A DNA stretch of 19,285 nt from Tieghemiomyces parasiticus (lineage: Eukaryota; Kickxellomycota; Dimargaritomycetes; Dimargaritales; Dimargaritaceae), in assembly GCA_027575765.1 (NCBI GenBank), contig JANBPT010000912.1, positions 1 through 19,285 on the forward strand, read 5' to 3'. Made by a program: the position numbers and the translations under genes. Of this stretch, positions 1-8,970 are shown piece after piece. Each line of letters opens with the position of its first letter. Position 1 is the stretch's first letter. The notes under the pieces are model-generated. The model did not search any database and was not told the origin of the DNA. It was given only the letters and a program-made list of their open reading frames with translations.

Positions 1-59
1 TGTCGACCCACGACCTGCACGCCTCGCACTACCGACCGGTCGAAATGGTCGCCGTATAA
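1..59 (+). CDS. 3' end of a sphingomyelin synthase-like gene (partial, tandem paralogue)
   Basis: The frame starting at base 3 reads S-T-H-D-L-H-A-S-H-Y-R-P-V-E-M-V-A-V and then TAA at 57-59. The last 18 residues of the intact gene ending at 1571 are S-T-Y-D-L-Y-E-S-Q-Y-R-P-V-E-L-S-P-V. Eleven of the 18 positions are identical, including an unbroken Y-R-P-V-E block, and both genes stop at the same place relative to it. I infer that this is the C-terminal tail of a same-strand paralogue whose body lies upstream of the window. The catalytic part is not visible, so its function is carried over from the neighbour. A chance match of this length directly upstream on the same strand is unlikely but cannot be excluded from 18 residues. 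Confidence 0.72.
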   Translation, partial: STHDLHASHYRPVEMVAV

Positions 60-680
60 TGATTTGGTTTTTCTTCTTCTACAATCCACTTAATCTCCCC
101 TCTTTTCTTTTAGATGCTTTTCATCGATGTTATGCCACCTGGGCATGACCTGTATTATGTACCACGATATTCTTTTTTTACTAAATACCTGCCTCCTTAG
201 TCGGCTGCTCATCCGCGGCTGGACCGAAGTATCGACAAGCTGGCCGTCAAGAACCTGAATCAGTCCGACCTAGATGGGTGGGGGGCGGAAGCCTTCTCCC
301 CATGTGATACCTGCCTGGGGTGTTACTTGGGCCCGATCCCGCCCTACTGGCCAACCAATAATCCCTTGACCCTCCAGGGTTTCAACGCCGTTGGGTTGGT
401 TTAGCCAGAAGCTAGACCCGGGCCTGTGGTATCGAGTGAAACCTGGTCCTCCGGCACATGTACTGGCGTTCCGTTCCCTATGGAGAGGTTACGTGACGGA
501 TTGGTCTTTAGGGGGCCGGCTCTCCAGCCCACTGTGCCTTGCTCGCCGCCTCACCATGTCTCTTGACCGCCACTCCAGTTGCTTACCTTGACGGTAGGTA
601 TTTTCGAATTATCCTGTCTTTTTCAAATACCCTGTGGCAACCATTCACCTAACCGACTCGACTGCCTCTCGCCCCTGATC
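60..680. other. Intergenic region between the tandem sphingomyelin synthase-like genes
   Basis: No supported gene is visible. The first 130 bases are T-rich and fit a 3' UTR for the upstream gene. The rest should hold the promoter and 5' leader of the gene at 681. A short ATG frame (555-590, 11 codons) could be an upstream ORF if transcribed. A donor-like GTAGGT at 594-599 and a branch-point-like CTAAC at 649-653 suggest an intron that would cross the predicted start at 681. An ATG-less open frame extends from 579 into the gene, but it starts at TTG and is not needed. Confidence 0.6.
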
Positions 681-1571
681 ATGACGAATATCTCGGTCCC
701 TGCAGAGCTGGGTCGCTTCAAGCATCGGTTCATTCGGTTTGCCAAGGAACGGTATCCGGTCGACCGGCCTTCCCTCATCTTCATCGGATGCCTGGTGGCC
801 TGCTGGGCCACCACCTACTATCTTATGAACGTGGTGGCCAACATGGCCTCGTACCGCAGTAGCTTTATCCAGCACTCGGAACGGCTACCGGACCTCGGCT
901 TTGAAGTTATCCCGGAGATCCAGGAGCTGTGGCTGACGGACCTGTTTGACGTCCTCATGTTCGCCCCCACCGCCATCATGGCCACCTTCATTAACCGCCG
1001 GCCCAACTACATTTTGGTGAAGGGACTCGGCTCTAGCCTCATTTGTAACATTATGCGAATCTGTACCGTGGCGGTCACCTCGTTACCGGACTCCCGGGCC
1101 GGCTGCCAGTTCGTCACGGGTGACTTTTGGACCACGTTTCGGCTCCACCGGTGTGGGGACTGCATGTTTTCCGGTCATACGACCATCTTTGTGTTGTGTA
1201 CCATGGTGTGGGTGTCACACGCCCCGCGCAACTGGATCGGGATCGTCTGCACCTTTCTGATTGCCACCGTATGCATAGCGGGCTCCCTCGTGGTCGTGGC
1301 CAACCGGGCCCACTACACCATGGACATCTTGGTGGCCTGGTACGTCTCCGTCAGCGTCTGGTTTACCGTCTCACATTTTTGGGATACGCAGGTGGTCCGG
1401 CGGGGCTGGCTCCGCACCATCAACTTCCCTAATCCTAGTCTCATGAACAACGGCAAGGTCAACCACATGGTCTACGCCCCATCCGCCCAGAGCAGCCCCG
1501 ACATCCTACCAATGTCGACCTATGATCTATACGAGTCACAGTACCGTCCGGTCGAGCTGAGCCCAGTGTAA
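681..1571 (+). CDS. Sphingomyelin synthase-like (PAP2_C family) ceramide phosphotransferase
   Basis: A 296-aa multi-pass membrane protein. Sphingomyelin synthases move a phospho-headgroup (phosphocholine, or phosphoethanolamine in the SMSr branch) from a phospholipid to ceramide in Golgi, plasma or ER membranes. The two signature blocks are present. Block D3 is C-G-D-C-M-F-S-G-H-T at residues 158-167, and block D4 is H-Y-T-M-D at 211-215. They supply the family's catalytic His166, His211 and Asp215. About six hydrophobic segments are visible, near 30-52, 86-104, 115-133, 166-182, 184-206 and 216-232, followed by a polar 60-residue tail. ATG 681 is the first in-frame ATG and puts a 28-residue polar N-terminus ahead of the first membrane segment. 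An intron-like signal at 594-705 leaves the exact 5' end open. The tail resembles the partial gene at 1-59, so this is one of a tandem pair. The headgroup it uses cannot be read from the sequence. Confidence 0.86.
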   Translation: MTNISVPAELGRFKHRFIRFAKERYPVDRPSLIFIGCLVACWATTYYLMNVVANMASYRSSFIQHSERLPDLGFEVIPEIQELWLTDLFDVLMFAPTAIMATFINRRPNYILVKGLGSSLICNIMRICTVAVTSLPDSRAGCQFVTGDFWTTFRLHRCGDCMFSGHTTIFVLCTMVWVSHAPRNWIGIVCTFLIATVCIAGSLVVVANRAHYTMDILVAWYVSVSVWFTVSHFWDTQVVRRGWLRTINFPNPSLMNNGKVNHMVYAPSAQSSPDILPMSTYDLYESQYRPVELSPV

Positions 1572-1631
1572 GCCGGCCTGGGAATCCTTAACTATCTACT
1601 ATTCCCCGAGTTGCTGTAGCGGACGGGCCTT

Positions 1632-1653
1632 AAAAAATAAATAAATAAATAAA
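1632..1653 (+). terminator. Overlapping polyadenylation signals, (ATAA)n tract
   Basis: Four overlapping AATAAA hexamers start at 1636, 1640, 1644 and 1648, inside a short ATAA microsatellite about 65 nt after the stop codon at 1571. Position and sequence fit the cleavage/polyadenylation signal of the sphingomyelin synthase-like gene. Confidence 0.65.
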
Positions 1654-2301
1654 GCCACCCACGCTTCAGTGTCTCGCCTCAACAGCTACCCTCTCGGTTG
1701 GGCCTAGAGCACGTTGACGGGGTTCAGCTACGACCAGGGACCGGGCGGGATCCGGACGGTGCTGAGGGAGCGGGTTTGCAGTGGTTCACCTGTCTGGCTG
1801 AAACCGCTTCGGGCCGGCAGCCCTAGGTGGTCTGTAGTGAGCGGCGCACCCATTCCGCCCTAAGCCTAGTTGTTACGCTGGGAATGTTCCCGGTGACGAC
1901 AGGCGGATCATTTCCCCCTGCAGGCAATTGCGCCCCCCAGGGGGGTGTGGGGTTACTCCACCATTTCATTTTTTCCATGACGTAGGGTGGGAGTCAACGC
2001 TCAGAAGAAGAGTGAATCCGCGGGCAGCGGCCTGGCCTCTCCCTCGTCGTCTGTATTTTTTCTTACAAAGGGGGTGCAGTACCCCCCTCCTCTCCCCCAC
2101 CCCGCTCACCTTATCTGACCACACCCCTTCGCATACGCCTTAGAACTTCCTTGCCCTTGACCTCTTGCTGACGGCATTCGCATTCGTCAACGGCTCTGCT
2201 ATTCTGCTTTCTACAAGTTTGCACGGTCCATTCGCTCCCCCCCTCTTTCCTTATCGCTTCCCCGTCAACCGGCAAACAACCCCACCTCTGCCTCTCCCCC
2301 C
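1654..2301. other. Intergenic region upstream of S-formylglutathione hydrolase
   Basis: No supported gene. The left part is mixed GC-rich sequence. From about 2040 to 2301 the + strand is strongly pyrimidine-rich, with C tracts such as the one near 2236-2242, and runs up to the ATG at 2302. This fits a fungal promoter and 5' leader. Confidence 0.55.
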
Positions 2302-3304
2302 ATGGCTTCGTCGGAATGTACGGTAGTGTCGGAGACGCGTTGCTTCCAGGGCTCGGTCATTAAGTACGAGCACCGCTCCGAGACCCTGAACTGCACGATG
2401 CGCTTCAACGCCTACCTGCCCGATACCCGCTGTACGCTACCGGTGAGTATTCGGCCGACCCTTCCGCCGCGCGTCAGGTGACCTGGGGGCAGGCTTATCC
2501 AGCACCTTCTCAGGGCGCTAACTTGGCCACCATATCTGATATAACCACGTTGATCCTTCTCCCCTCCCCTACCTTTACCAGGTGTTGTACTTCCTCTCGG
2601 GCCTGACCTGTACCGAGGACAACTTTATGCAAAAGGCCGGGGCGCTGCGGTATCTGTCGGATCGCCGCATCATCCTGATCTGTCCCGATACCAGCCCGCG
2701 CGGCGTTGATGTTGAGGGGCAGGATGCGGCCGACGACCTTGGCACCGGGGCTGGCTTCTACGTGGATGCCACCGAGCCGCAGTGGAAGGACCACTACCGC
2801 ATGTACAGCTATGTGACAGAAGAGCTACCGGCACTAGTTGGACGGCACCTACCCGTGGACAAGACCCGCGTGTCCATCATGGGCCATTCAATGGGTGGTC
2901 ACGGGGCTCTGGTCTGTGCCCTCCGCAACCCCAACAAGTACCGCAGTGTATCGGGGTTCGCCGCCATCTGCAACCCTTCCGAGTGTTCGTGGGGCCAGAA
3001 GGCCTTCACGGCCTACATGGGCGACCACCGCAAGGCCTGGGCAGACTATGACGCCACCGCGCTTGTCAAACGCTACACAGGCCCGGCTCTGCCCATTCTC
3101 CTTGACCAGGGCGACCAGGATCCCTTCCTCAAGAAAGGGCAGCTTCTGCCCGAGCGCTTCATTCGGGCCGTCGAGGACAACCCTGAGAAGCAGAACCTTC
3201 ATCTGGATAACCACATGCGCCCGGGGTTTGACCACAGCTACTACTTTATCCAGACTTTTATCGAGGAGCACATCCAGTTCCACGCCCGGCATCTGCTCGC
3301 CTAG
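2302..3304 (+). CDS. ESD: S-formylglutathione hydrolase (esterase D family), two exons
   Basis: Exon 1 is 2302-2442 (47 codons) and exon 2 is 2582-3304 (240 codons plus TAG), joined in phase 0 to give 287 aa, the usual family length. The intron 2443-2581 (139 nt) has GTGAGT at its donor, CTAAC at 2518-2522 and an ACCAG acceptor. The splice restores the family block P-V-L-Y-F-L-S-G-L-T-C-T across the junction. The enzyme hydrolyses S-formylglutathione to glutathione and formate, the second step of glutathione-dependent formaldehyde detoxification, in the cytosol. It has an alpha/beta-hydrolase fold. The nucleophile elbow G-H-S-M-G-G puts the catalytic serine at Ser150. Asp217 (in D-Q-G-D-Q-D-P-F-L) and His265 (in G-F-D-H-S-Y) complete the triad. 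P-D-T-S-P-R-G, typical of the family, is also present. No organelle-targeting signal is evident. Confidence 0.95.
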
Positions 3305-4088
3305 GTACACTGTGCTTAACTGGCCCGGTAGTACACAGTGGCCAGTACGTGCTAAGGTACCGCTCGTTTTACTTCTATCGGATTTTCTACTAAATCGTTT
3401 CCAAACAACGGGGCGGCGTTTGGCAGGCTGTATGAAATCCTGGCCAAAGTTGATGGTCTATTATTATTAATACCATGGGGGGAGGGAAACGTTGCAATTT
3501 CCTGTCGCACGGGGGTGCATTTTCAAATGGGTTGAAAGGGGCTGAGGGGGGGAGGGAGGGATAAGGCGGTTATCTTTCCGCTAGATGCACGGAGACTGAC
3601 CACACGGCCCTCCCTTACTCACATTGACAAATGGTAGGGGCGAGCGAACCGGTCATTCCACGGATCCCCGTAGATCGGACACGCGTAGGCCATCAGGGGC
3701 TCCCGCTATACCTTTGCGTTGGTAGGCACGGATGCTACGTATCGGACGACACGGTAAGATAACACCCAGCCAGAAATTTAAGCGAGCCCTTGGCCTATCA
3801 AGCAGGTGCTGGATGTTTTGTTCTATTTAAAACCGGAAAACTTCAGATACGTGAAAGCTGTGGGTGAAATGACAAGGCAGAGTGAAAAGGTCCGACGGCG
3901 GAGGTGGAGACAAGAGGTAAGGGGCGAGGGAGAAGCCCGCCCGCTGAGAGGGAACGGTATTAAGGCGGGTAAGGTAAACGGGGGAGAGACAGAGGATAGG
4001 TACGTAACGAGGCCAGCTGGCACATGAGAAAGCAAGGGTACATGACAAGTAGGTGAGTAAAAGGGAGGAGGGGGGGCCGACCGGCGGT
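3305..4088. other. Convergent intergenic region
   Basis: This lies between the 3' ends of the hydrolase (+) and the Ser/Asn-rich membrane protein (-). No supported gene is visible, and the open frames at 3806-4048 lack family resemblance. G-rich patches occur at about 3541-3560 and 4070-4076. I did not find a canonical AATAAA for either flanking gene; the TATTATTATTAATA stretch near 3459-3472 may serve as an A/T-rich 3' element for the hydrolase. Confidence 0.5.
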
Positions 4089-4757
4089 CTAGTCGTTGAG
4101 CTGGCGCAGGAACATGGCGTCCGACTCCTGGGTCCGCGAGAAGAAGTTCTGCGGCAGGGCCTCCTTCATGCGGTCCTGGCGGGCGCTCCGCCGCTTGTAG
4201 TGGCGGAACACCAGGATACCAATGGCCACCAGCACAACCACGCCAACCACCACCACGATGGGCACGACAATGGTGGTCACCTTGTTGCTGGACCCGCTGT
4301 CCTCCTTGTTGTCACTGGACGCCGGCTTGGTGGGTTTCGACGAGGGAGCAGCCACGGTCGTATCGATGGTCACCACCACGGGGGCGTCCGAGTTGTCGGT
4401 CGGGGCCGGGGCGATAGTCGTCATTGTCACCACGTCGGCGTTGTTGTTGTCGGCATTGTTGCTGCCGTTAGAGTTGCTACTGTCGCTGGAGTTGCTACTG
4501 TCGTTAGTGCTGTCGGACGAACCGGAGTTGGACGTATCAGTGTTGTCGTCGGCGCGCTGGTGGGAAGCTGCGGTCGCGGTGGCGTCACGGTCCTGCGTGG
4601 GCGGGACCTTACCGTTGGTGACCGGCTGGACAGGGACGGTCGAGTTGTTCGCGCTTTGCTGCTGCTGACGCGTCAGGGACGTCTCAGCCGAGACCCCTTG
4701 GGACGACAGCAGACAGATGGCCACGGCGGGCAGCGCCAATAGAGCAAACAGCCTCAT
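4089..4757 (-). CDS. Ser/Asn-rich type I single-pass membrane protein, function unknown
   Basis: A 222-aa single-exon gene that I cannot assign to a named family. ATG 4757 starts a clear signal peptide (residues 1 to about 24: M-R-L-F-A-L-L-A-L-P followed by a hydrophobic core and an A-x-A-like G-V-S-A end). The frame is open further upstream, but this is the start that gives a signal peptide. Residues 25-158 are low-complexity Ser/Asn/Asp/Thr with a Q4 run at 31-34 and several N-x-S/T sequons, so heavy glycosylation is likely. One transmembrane helix spans about 161-184, followed by a basic stop-transfer (H-Y-K-R-R) and a tail of about 35 residues. The layout resembles fungal cell-wall-stress sensors of the Mid2/Wsc kind, but there is no WSC cysteine domain and I see no shared motif, so that role is only a structural analogy. 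Confidence 0.78.
   Translation of the reverse strand: MRLFALLALPAVAICLLSSQGVSAETSLTRQQQQSANNSTVPVQPVTNGKVPPTQDRDATATAASHQRADDNTDTSNSGSSDSTNDSSNSSDSSNSNGSNNADNNNADVVTMTTIAPAPTDNSDAPVVVTIDTTVAAPSSKPTKPASSDNKEDSGSSNKVTTIVVPIVVVVGVVVLVAIGILVFRHYKRRSARQDRMKEALPQNFFSRTQESDAMFLRQLND
4471..4503 (-). repeat. Two-copy 15-bp direct repeat in a Ser/Asn codon tract
   Basis: GAGTTGCTACTGTCG occurs at 4471-4485 and again at 4489-4503, an 18-bp period. On the coding strand each copy encodes D-S-S-N-S. It sits in a longer imperfect trinucleotide-type tract (about 4438-4512), consistent with repeat-driven length change in the low-complexity ectodomain. Confidence 0.8.
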
Positions 4758-5144
4758 GGTGAAAGGTGGGGGGTAAGGCCGAGAAGGTAGGAGAAGAAAC
4801 CGCGTTTGTGTTTCGGAGCGCGGGAGGGAAGGGTCGAGTAGTAACGAGGTGCTATAAACCGGCCGGAGGTTGAAACCGCCAAGCAGACGCGCAGGGAAGT
4901 CGGGAGGGACGGTGGGACGCTGGCAAGGCAAAGAGGCGCCGAGGGAGTCGCAGCCGGAGCTATAGATGGAGCAGTGCCGACGATGTAGCAGGCACACGAG
5001 GCGACAAATGGGTTGGCTAGTAAAAAAAGTAGAGGAATCGCACGTAGGCGTGCAGAAATAAAAGGCAGAAGCAGAGCTTGTGGGATGTTAAATAAAAAAA
5101 CGACCAGGATGAACGAATCGTGGTATTAAGGCTTGCACGGCGGT

Positions 5145-5155
5145 GGGGGGGGGGG
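5145..5155 (-). repeat. Homopolymer C11 tract (minus strand)
   Basis: Eleven consecutive G on the + strand, about 390 bases upstream of the ATG at 4757. It reads as poly-C in the sense of that gene. Confidence 0.85.
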
Positions 5156-5856
5156 TGACTAGGTGGGGAGAGGGGACAATAGCCGTTAAAAAATGGTGTA
5201 GACGAGAGCGGGGGGAGGTGGCGATATAGTTGTGGATAATAACCCAACGTAGGGACGGAGAAGGGGAATAAGCAGCAATGGGAGAGGGGCGGCGGAATAA
5301 GTAGGACAGCAGGAAAACTCGCCCGGTGCAACGGGGCAATTGTAAAGCCAGCTAGCGTCAGCTTGCCCAACGAGAGGCGTGCAGGCCGTTGGTCAGCGAA
5401 GGTCGACACCGGGTGCCAACAGTGGATTTGCGGCCGGTCTCCCGAGCGGCGGACAGCAAGAACAGGAGGGGGGAAGGCGAGCGTAGCAAGGGCCCGGAAG
5501 GCGTGTGCGGTTGGGCTAAAAATAGATAGGCGCGGTTACTGGGGTACAGCGTTGGGTGGGGGGATTTCACGGGGCTGTCGGTTAGGCGCGGGGCGGGCTC
5601 GTTATTTATAGCGTGGTGGGTGGCAGAGCCCACAGGCCATACCCGGAGGAGACCTAGTATCGATTGCCTGCTTGTTTGTGGGGGAGGGGGCGTGCGCCTT
5701 CTGGACGCCAAGGACCCATTGTCGTTATCCCCTCACTCACCCCCCTTGGGTGTGGAACTCCTAGGCCCATCCGCCACCGCCATACCGCGAGTCTCGCAAA
5801 TGCCATGGAAGGGAAAATTTCGCGCGCTCACCCCGTCAAGCAGGTTGTGGGGCGGA

Positions 5857-5867
5857 GGGGGGGGGGG
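5857..5867 (-). repeat. Homopolymer C11 tract (minus strand)
   Basis: Eleven consecutive G on the + strand in the spacer between two minus-strand genes, so it too reads as poly-C in their sense direction. Confidence 0.85.
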
Positions 5868-6433
5868 TTGCGATTTGTGGGTGGTCCATTAAAAGGCTGG
5901 GATGAGGGCCAGTGGCTGGGTGAGCCACGCTCCACCCCGTCCGCTGGACCACACAGGTGGTCGAGGACGGGTAGGGGGAAACCCCGTCGGATGTGCAGCA
6001 CTAATCGGCCAGTAGTTGTGCTGGCCACTCCTCTCAATACTATCCGCTGCACCAATCATGTCAACAGCTCGCCACTCGCCCCACGAGGGCCAGCACCAAT
6101 CCTGGTCGCTGTTCACGGGCTGGCTACAAGCAGGCCGAGTAAAAGGAGGGAGGTGGTTTAGTTGGCTAATGGAAGGGGAGATGCGCTAGTTCGACGGCCT
6201 TCCGTTGACCCCGCGGTATAATGCGATCCAAGACCTCCTCCTTTCTGCCTAGAGTTGCCTATCGGGTCGCATCTACGCACCCTCTGGCGTTCATCCTGGC
6301 CCCTTTGGCCCTGCGACAAACGGGGAGGTACGAAGCAGCCCGAGTACGTCGCCAAGGGTGGGTCTCCCCAGCCCAATACAGGCCCAAGGCCATTGAGAGA
6401 ACGGCCACTAGAATGTTAAAGTGTAGTGTAGCC

Positions 6434-6439
6434 TTTATT
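6434..6439 (-). terminator. Polyadenylation signal AATAAA for glucosidase II beta
   Basis: TTTATT on the + strand reads as AATAAA on the minus strand, about 105 nt past the stop codon of the glucosidase II beta gene. Hexamer, strand and spacing all fit. Confidence 0.6.
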
Positions 6440-6543
6440 CCTCAGTGCAGTAAAATATGGCTGATGGACACCGTTCCCTTCGAACCATCATACAACGCCG
6501 TCCCGCTCCGTAGCCGAAGGGCAGGTGCTAGTCGTTACTTATT

Positions 6544-8678
6544 CTACAGCTCGTCATGATCATGGGGGGCCTTACCGGCCAAGGACTCCGGGGCGGGTTC
6601 GTCGTCGTCAAGCAACGGACACATCGCTGGGGTCTGCATCTTCAGCTGGTACTCGCACTTGGCCGGCTCCGAGACCTCCACCAGGCGGTTGTCGGGACCG
6701 CAGCTGAAGAACACCTTAGCCGACCGCTTCGGGCCATCCCAGCACTGCTGGCCATCGCTATACAGCTGTTCTGCATAAAATTTCGGGTCCTTGGGGTCGT
6801 TGGTAGTGACTCCCCAGTGGGCAAAGTCGCTGATGTACCGGCGGAAAAATTAATGGTCAGACAGGGTTCATAGGTTAGCCGTTCCACATAGGGTTAGGTA
6901 GGTGGGCAAGAGCTCCGGGAAGCTAACCCGTGGTCTGACTCTCTCCCTCCATCATTGCTATCCGACTTACCCAAGGCTGACAACATGGTAGGCGTTCTTG
7001 TCACGTTGGGTGACGCTACCGAACAGGCATATCTTGTAGGTAAAACTACCGCGGATGGGATCGCAGAAGAATCGACGTAGGCGTCCAAGAAGTGATGGTA
7101 TAGATTAGTATCCGGGGTGTCAACAGCCTGTAGCAGACTCCCATCCCCTCCGACTAGGCCAACGGCGGTAGCGGACTTACCTCGATACATCCATACTGTA
7201 GCATTCGTCAGTCACCGGGCCAAACTCGCCGTGGGGTCCATAGTCAATGCCCTGGTGGCCCTCAAGGGCGGTGAGGTTGCCCTGAATTCCTTCGACCGTG
7301 GTGCGCGCGTCGTCCAGTTGCTGTTGGTACGCGTCCAGGTCGTCCATGTACAGTCCCTCGGCAAGCTCGTCCTTGGGTGGGGGACGGACGGAGGCGGCCA
7401 GCCAATTGTAAGCCCCCCGTACGTGATCCTCTGGCGGGTGGAGCGGGTATTTTACGAACAAAAAATATGGTGGGCGGTTGGCGTTAGGTCGGACTGCTCT
7501 CAGCTCCGCTACCTAGTAGGCGATACCGGCGTAGGAAAAACAAGGGGTCGCTTTGGAATGGTGATGAACTTACTTAGATCACCATACGCCACTGTGATAC
7601 CCAGAGCCTGGACTTGGTCGGTCTTCGCGACCAGGGGCGTGTCAGCCCGCTCGGCCTCGAAATCTTCAACCGTGTGGGCCAAGTCGATCAGGTCCTGCAC
7701 CCGGTCCCTGACGGCCTGACGTTGGTGCTCGAACGGGATGGTACCGGGCGAAGTCGCCTGATTGTCGTCACTATCCACGTCGTAGTGTGGGTTGGCCGCC
7801 AAGAAGGCCTCTAGGTTCTCGATTGTGCGTTTGACGGCCATGTCGTGGTAATTGGGGTTATGATCAGCGCGGAGGGTACGCAGGGATTCCAGTAGGTAGG
7901 TGAGGTCGCCCGTGAGGGCGTCCACAATGGCTAGCAGGCCCGGTACCACTTGGTGGACCTTTTGGCCCAGGGCCGTGCCGGGCTGGGCGCGGAACGCCCG
8001 TTCGGCCTCAGAATACTCTTGGCGCTCCCGAATCAGCGCAGTAATGTGCTGCAAACGGTCAACCTCGGCTTGCTGCTCCGCACGCCGCGCCAACAAGGCC
8101 GCATATTCGGCGTCCCGCTCCTGCTGTGCCTTGGTGCCTCGCTCAATGTAGCCGCGGTGGAGGTCGCTCAGGCGGCGCTGCTCAGCCTGCTGCTCACGCT
8201 CCTGCGCGGCAGATTTGGCCGCCTCTTCCGCGCACCGATCTGGACACGTTACTAGGCCGCTGTATTCATCTGATCCGTCGCAGCATGCCGAGTCGCACAC
8301 GCCGTCGTTGACCTGGGCTGCACGAATACGGGCCGGCCGGTGGCCTGCGTTAGCGCAGTAGAACTGCCCGCGGGCGCACGCCGCGGTGCCCGGCTCGTCG
8401 GACCCGTCGGGGCAGTCACAGTAGTCGTCGTTCACCTTGTCAAAGGGTATCGTCTTAGCACCGTCCCGGCACTTAAAGCCCGTACGGGACCCGTCGGACT
8501 CATAAAGGGCGCGGTCTTCCGGGGCAACGCCGTAGAGCGCGGTGGGAGGTCGGCGGTTGATATTAACTACTGCCGTGCCGATGGGTGCTGGCGCAGATAC
8601 CGAATTGGCGCCGTGGACAGTCCCCAGCGCCAGCAGTAGGACGGGGGACCACACCGTGGCGTGGTGGAGCCAGTGCAT
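6544..8678 (-). CDS. PRKCSH: Glucosidase II beta subunit (PRKCSH/GTB1 type), four exons
   Basis: Exons on the minus strand are 8678-7574, 7430-7181, 7045-6971 and 6829-6544, giving 571 aa. Introns are 143, 135 and 141 nt, each with a GTAAGT donor; branch-like CTAAC or ACTAAT occurs in all three. The protein is the regulatory, lectin-bearing partner of glucosidase II, which trims glucose from N-glycans in the ER. Features in order: a signal peptide (1 to about 23); two LDL-receptor class A-like cysteine repeats at about 70-101 and 108-149, with acidic D-x-S-D-E ends (D-G-S-D-E at 91-95 and 134-138); a charged helical stretch at about 150-225; and a C-terminal mannose-6-phosphate-receptor homology domain at about 435-547. 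The four mannose-contact positions of that domain appear to be kept: Gln465, Arg512, Glu531 and Tyr537. The last four residues are HDEL, the ER-retrieval signal. The gene is divergent from the NDUFB8 gene. Confidence 0.95.
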
Positions 8679-8723
8679 CAGAGTAGGGGGTTGGCGGGAG
8701 GGGTGGAGGTCAAGTGCTAAAGT

Positions 8724-8744
8724 GGGTGGGTGGGTGGAGATGGG
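8724..8744 (+). promoter_or_regulatory. Potential G-quadruplex motif (TGGG repeat)
   Basis: GGG runs at 8724-8726, 8728-8730, 8732-8734 and 8742-8744 have loops of 1, 1 and 7 bases, matching the usual four-run G-quadruplex pattern. It lies 46-66 bases upstream of the glucosidase II beta ATG, on the template strand of that gene, so the leader RNA there would be C-rich. Folding is inferred from the pattern only. Confidence 0.5.
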
Positions 8745-8970
8745 TCGGCGAGGGCAAGCGGTCTAGTCAGGCTAGGGTTAGGTCGGAGATGAGCTGGTAG
8801 GACGATGTGGAGTGGGGCCAGGAGGGGGCGTGGCAAGCGCAGAACTTGACGGCGGGGATAGCCCGTCCTGTAGTCTGAGTCTGAAGGGTGAGGGGAACAA
8901 GGACGCCTGTCATGGTCATCCAGGCGATCATTGCGGCAGAGGAGAGGGCGGGCACAGGAGAAAGGTTGAC

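Larger units (their letters stand above)
4758..6543. other. Long non-coding region upstream of the Ser/Asn-rich gene
   Basis: About 1.8 kb with no supported gene. The right end should be the 3' UTR of the glucosidase II beta gene, and the left end the promoter and leader of the gene starting at 4757. Open frames here, for example 5664-6161 and 6221-6559 on +, have biased compositions and no recognisable domain. Two 11-base G tracts (C on the minus strand) lie at 5145-5155 and 5857-5867. An undetected short-exon gene or non-coding RNA cannot be ruled out. Confidence 0.5.

Noticed and set aside
555..590. 11-codon upstream ORF before the sphingomyelin synthase-like gene
   Set aside because: The transcription start is unknown and the frame is too short to support a function. 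It is mentioned in the intergenic entry only.
5664..6161. 165-codon + strand open frame
   Set aside because: It starts at TTG, is Pro/Arg/Gly-rich from GC-rich DNA, crosses the G11 tract and shows no family motif.
6221..6559. 112-codon + strand ATG frame
   Set aside because: It runs antisense into the glucosidase II beta 3' end, covers its likely poly(A) signal and has no recognisable domain.
7117..7719. 200-codon + strand frame
   Set aside because: It is antisense to exons 1 and 2 and the introns of the glucosidase II beta gene, a compositional shadow.
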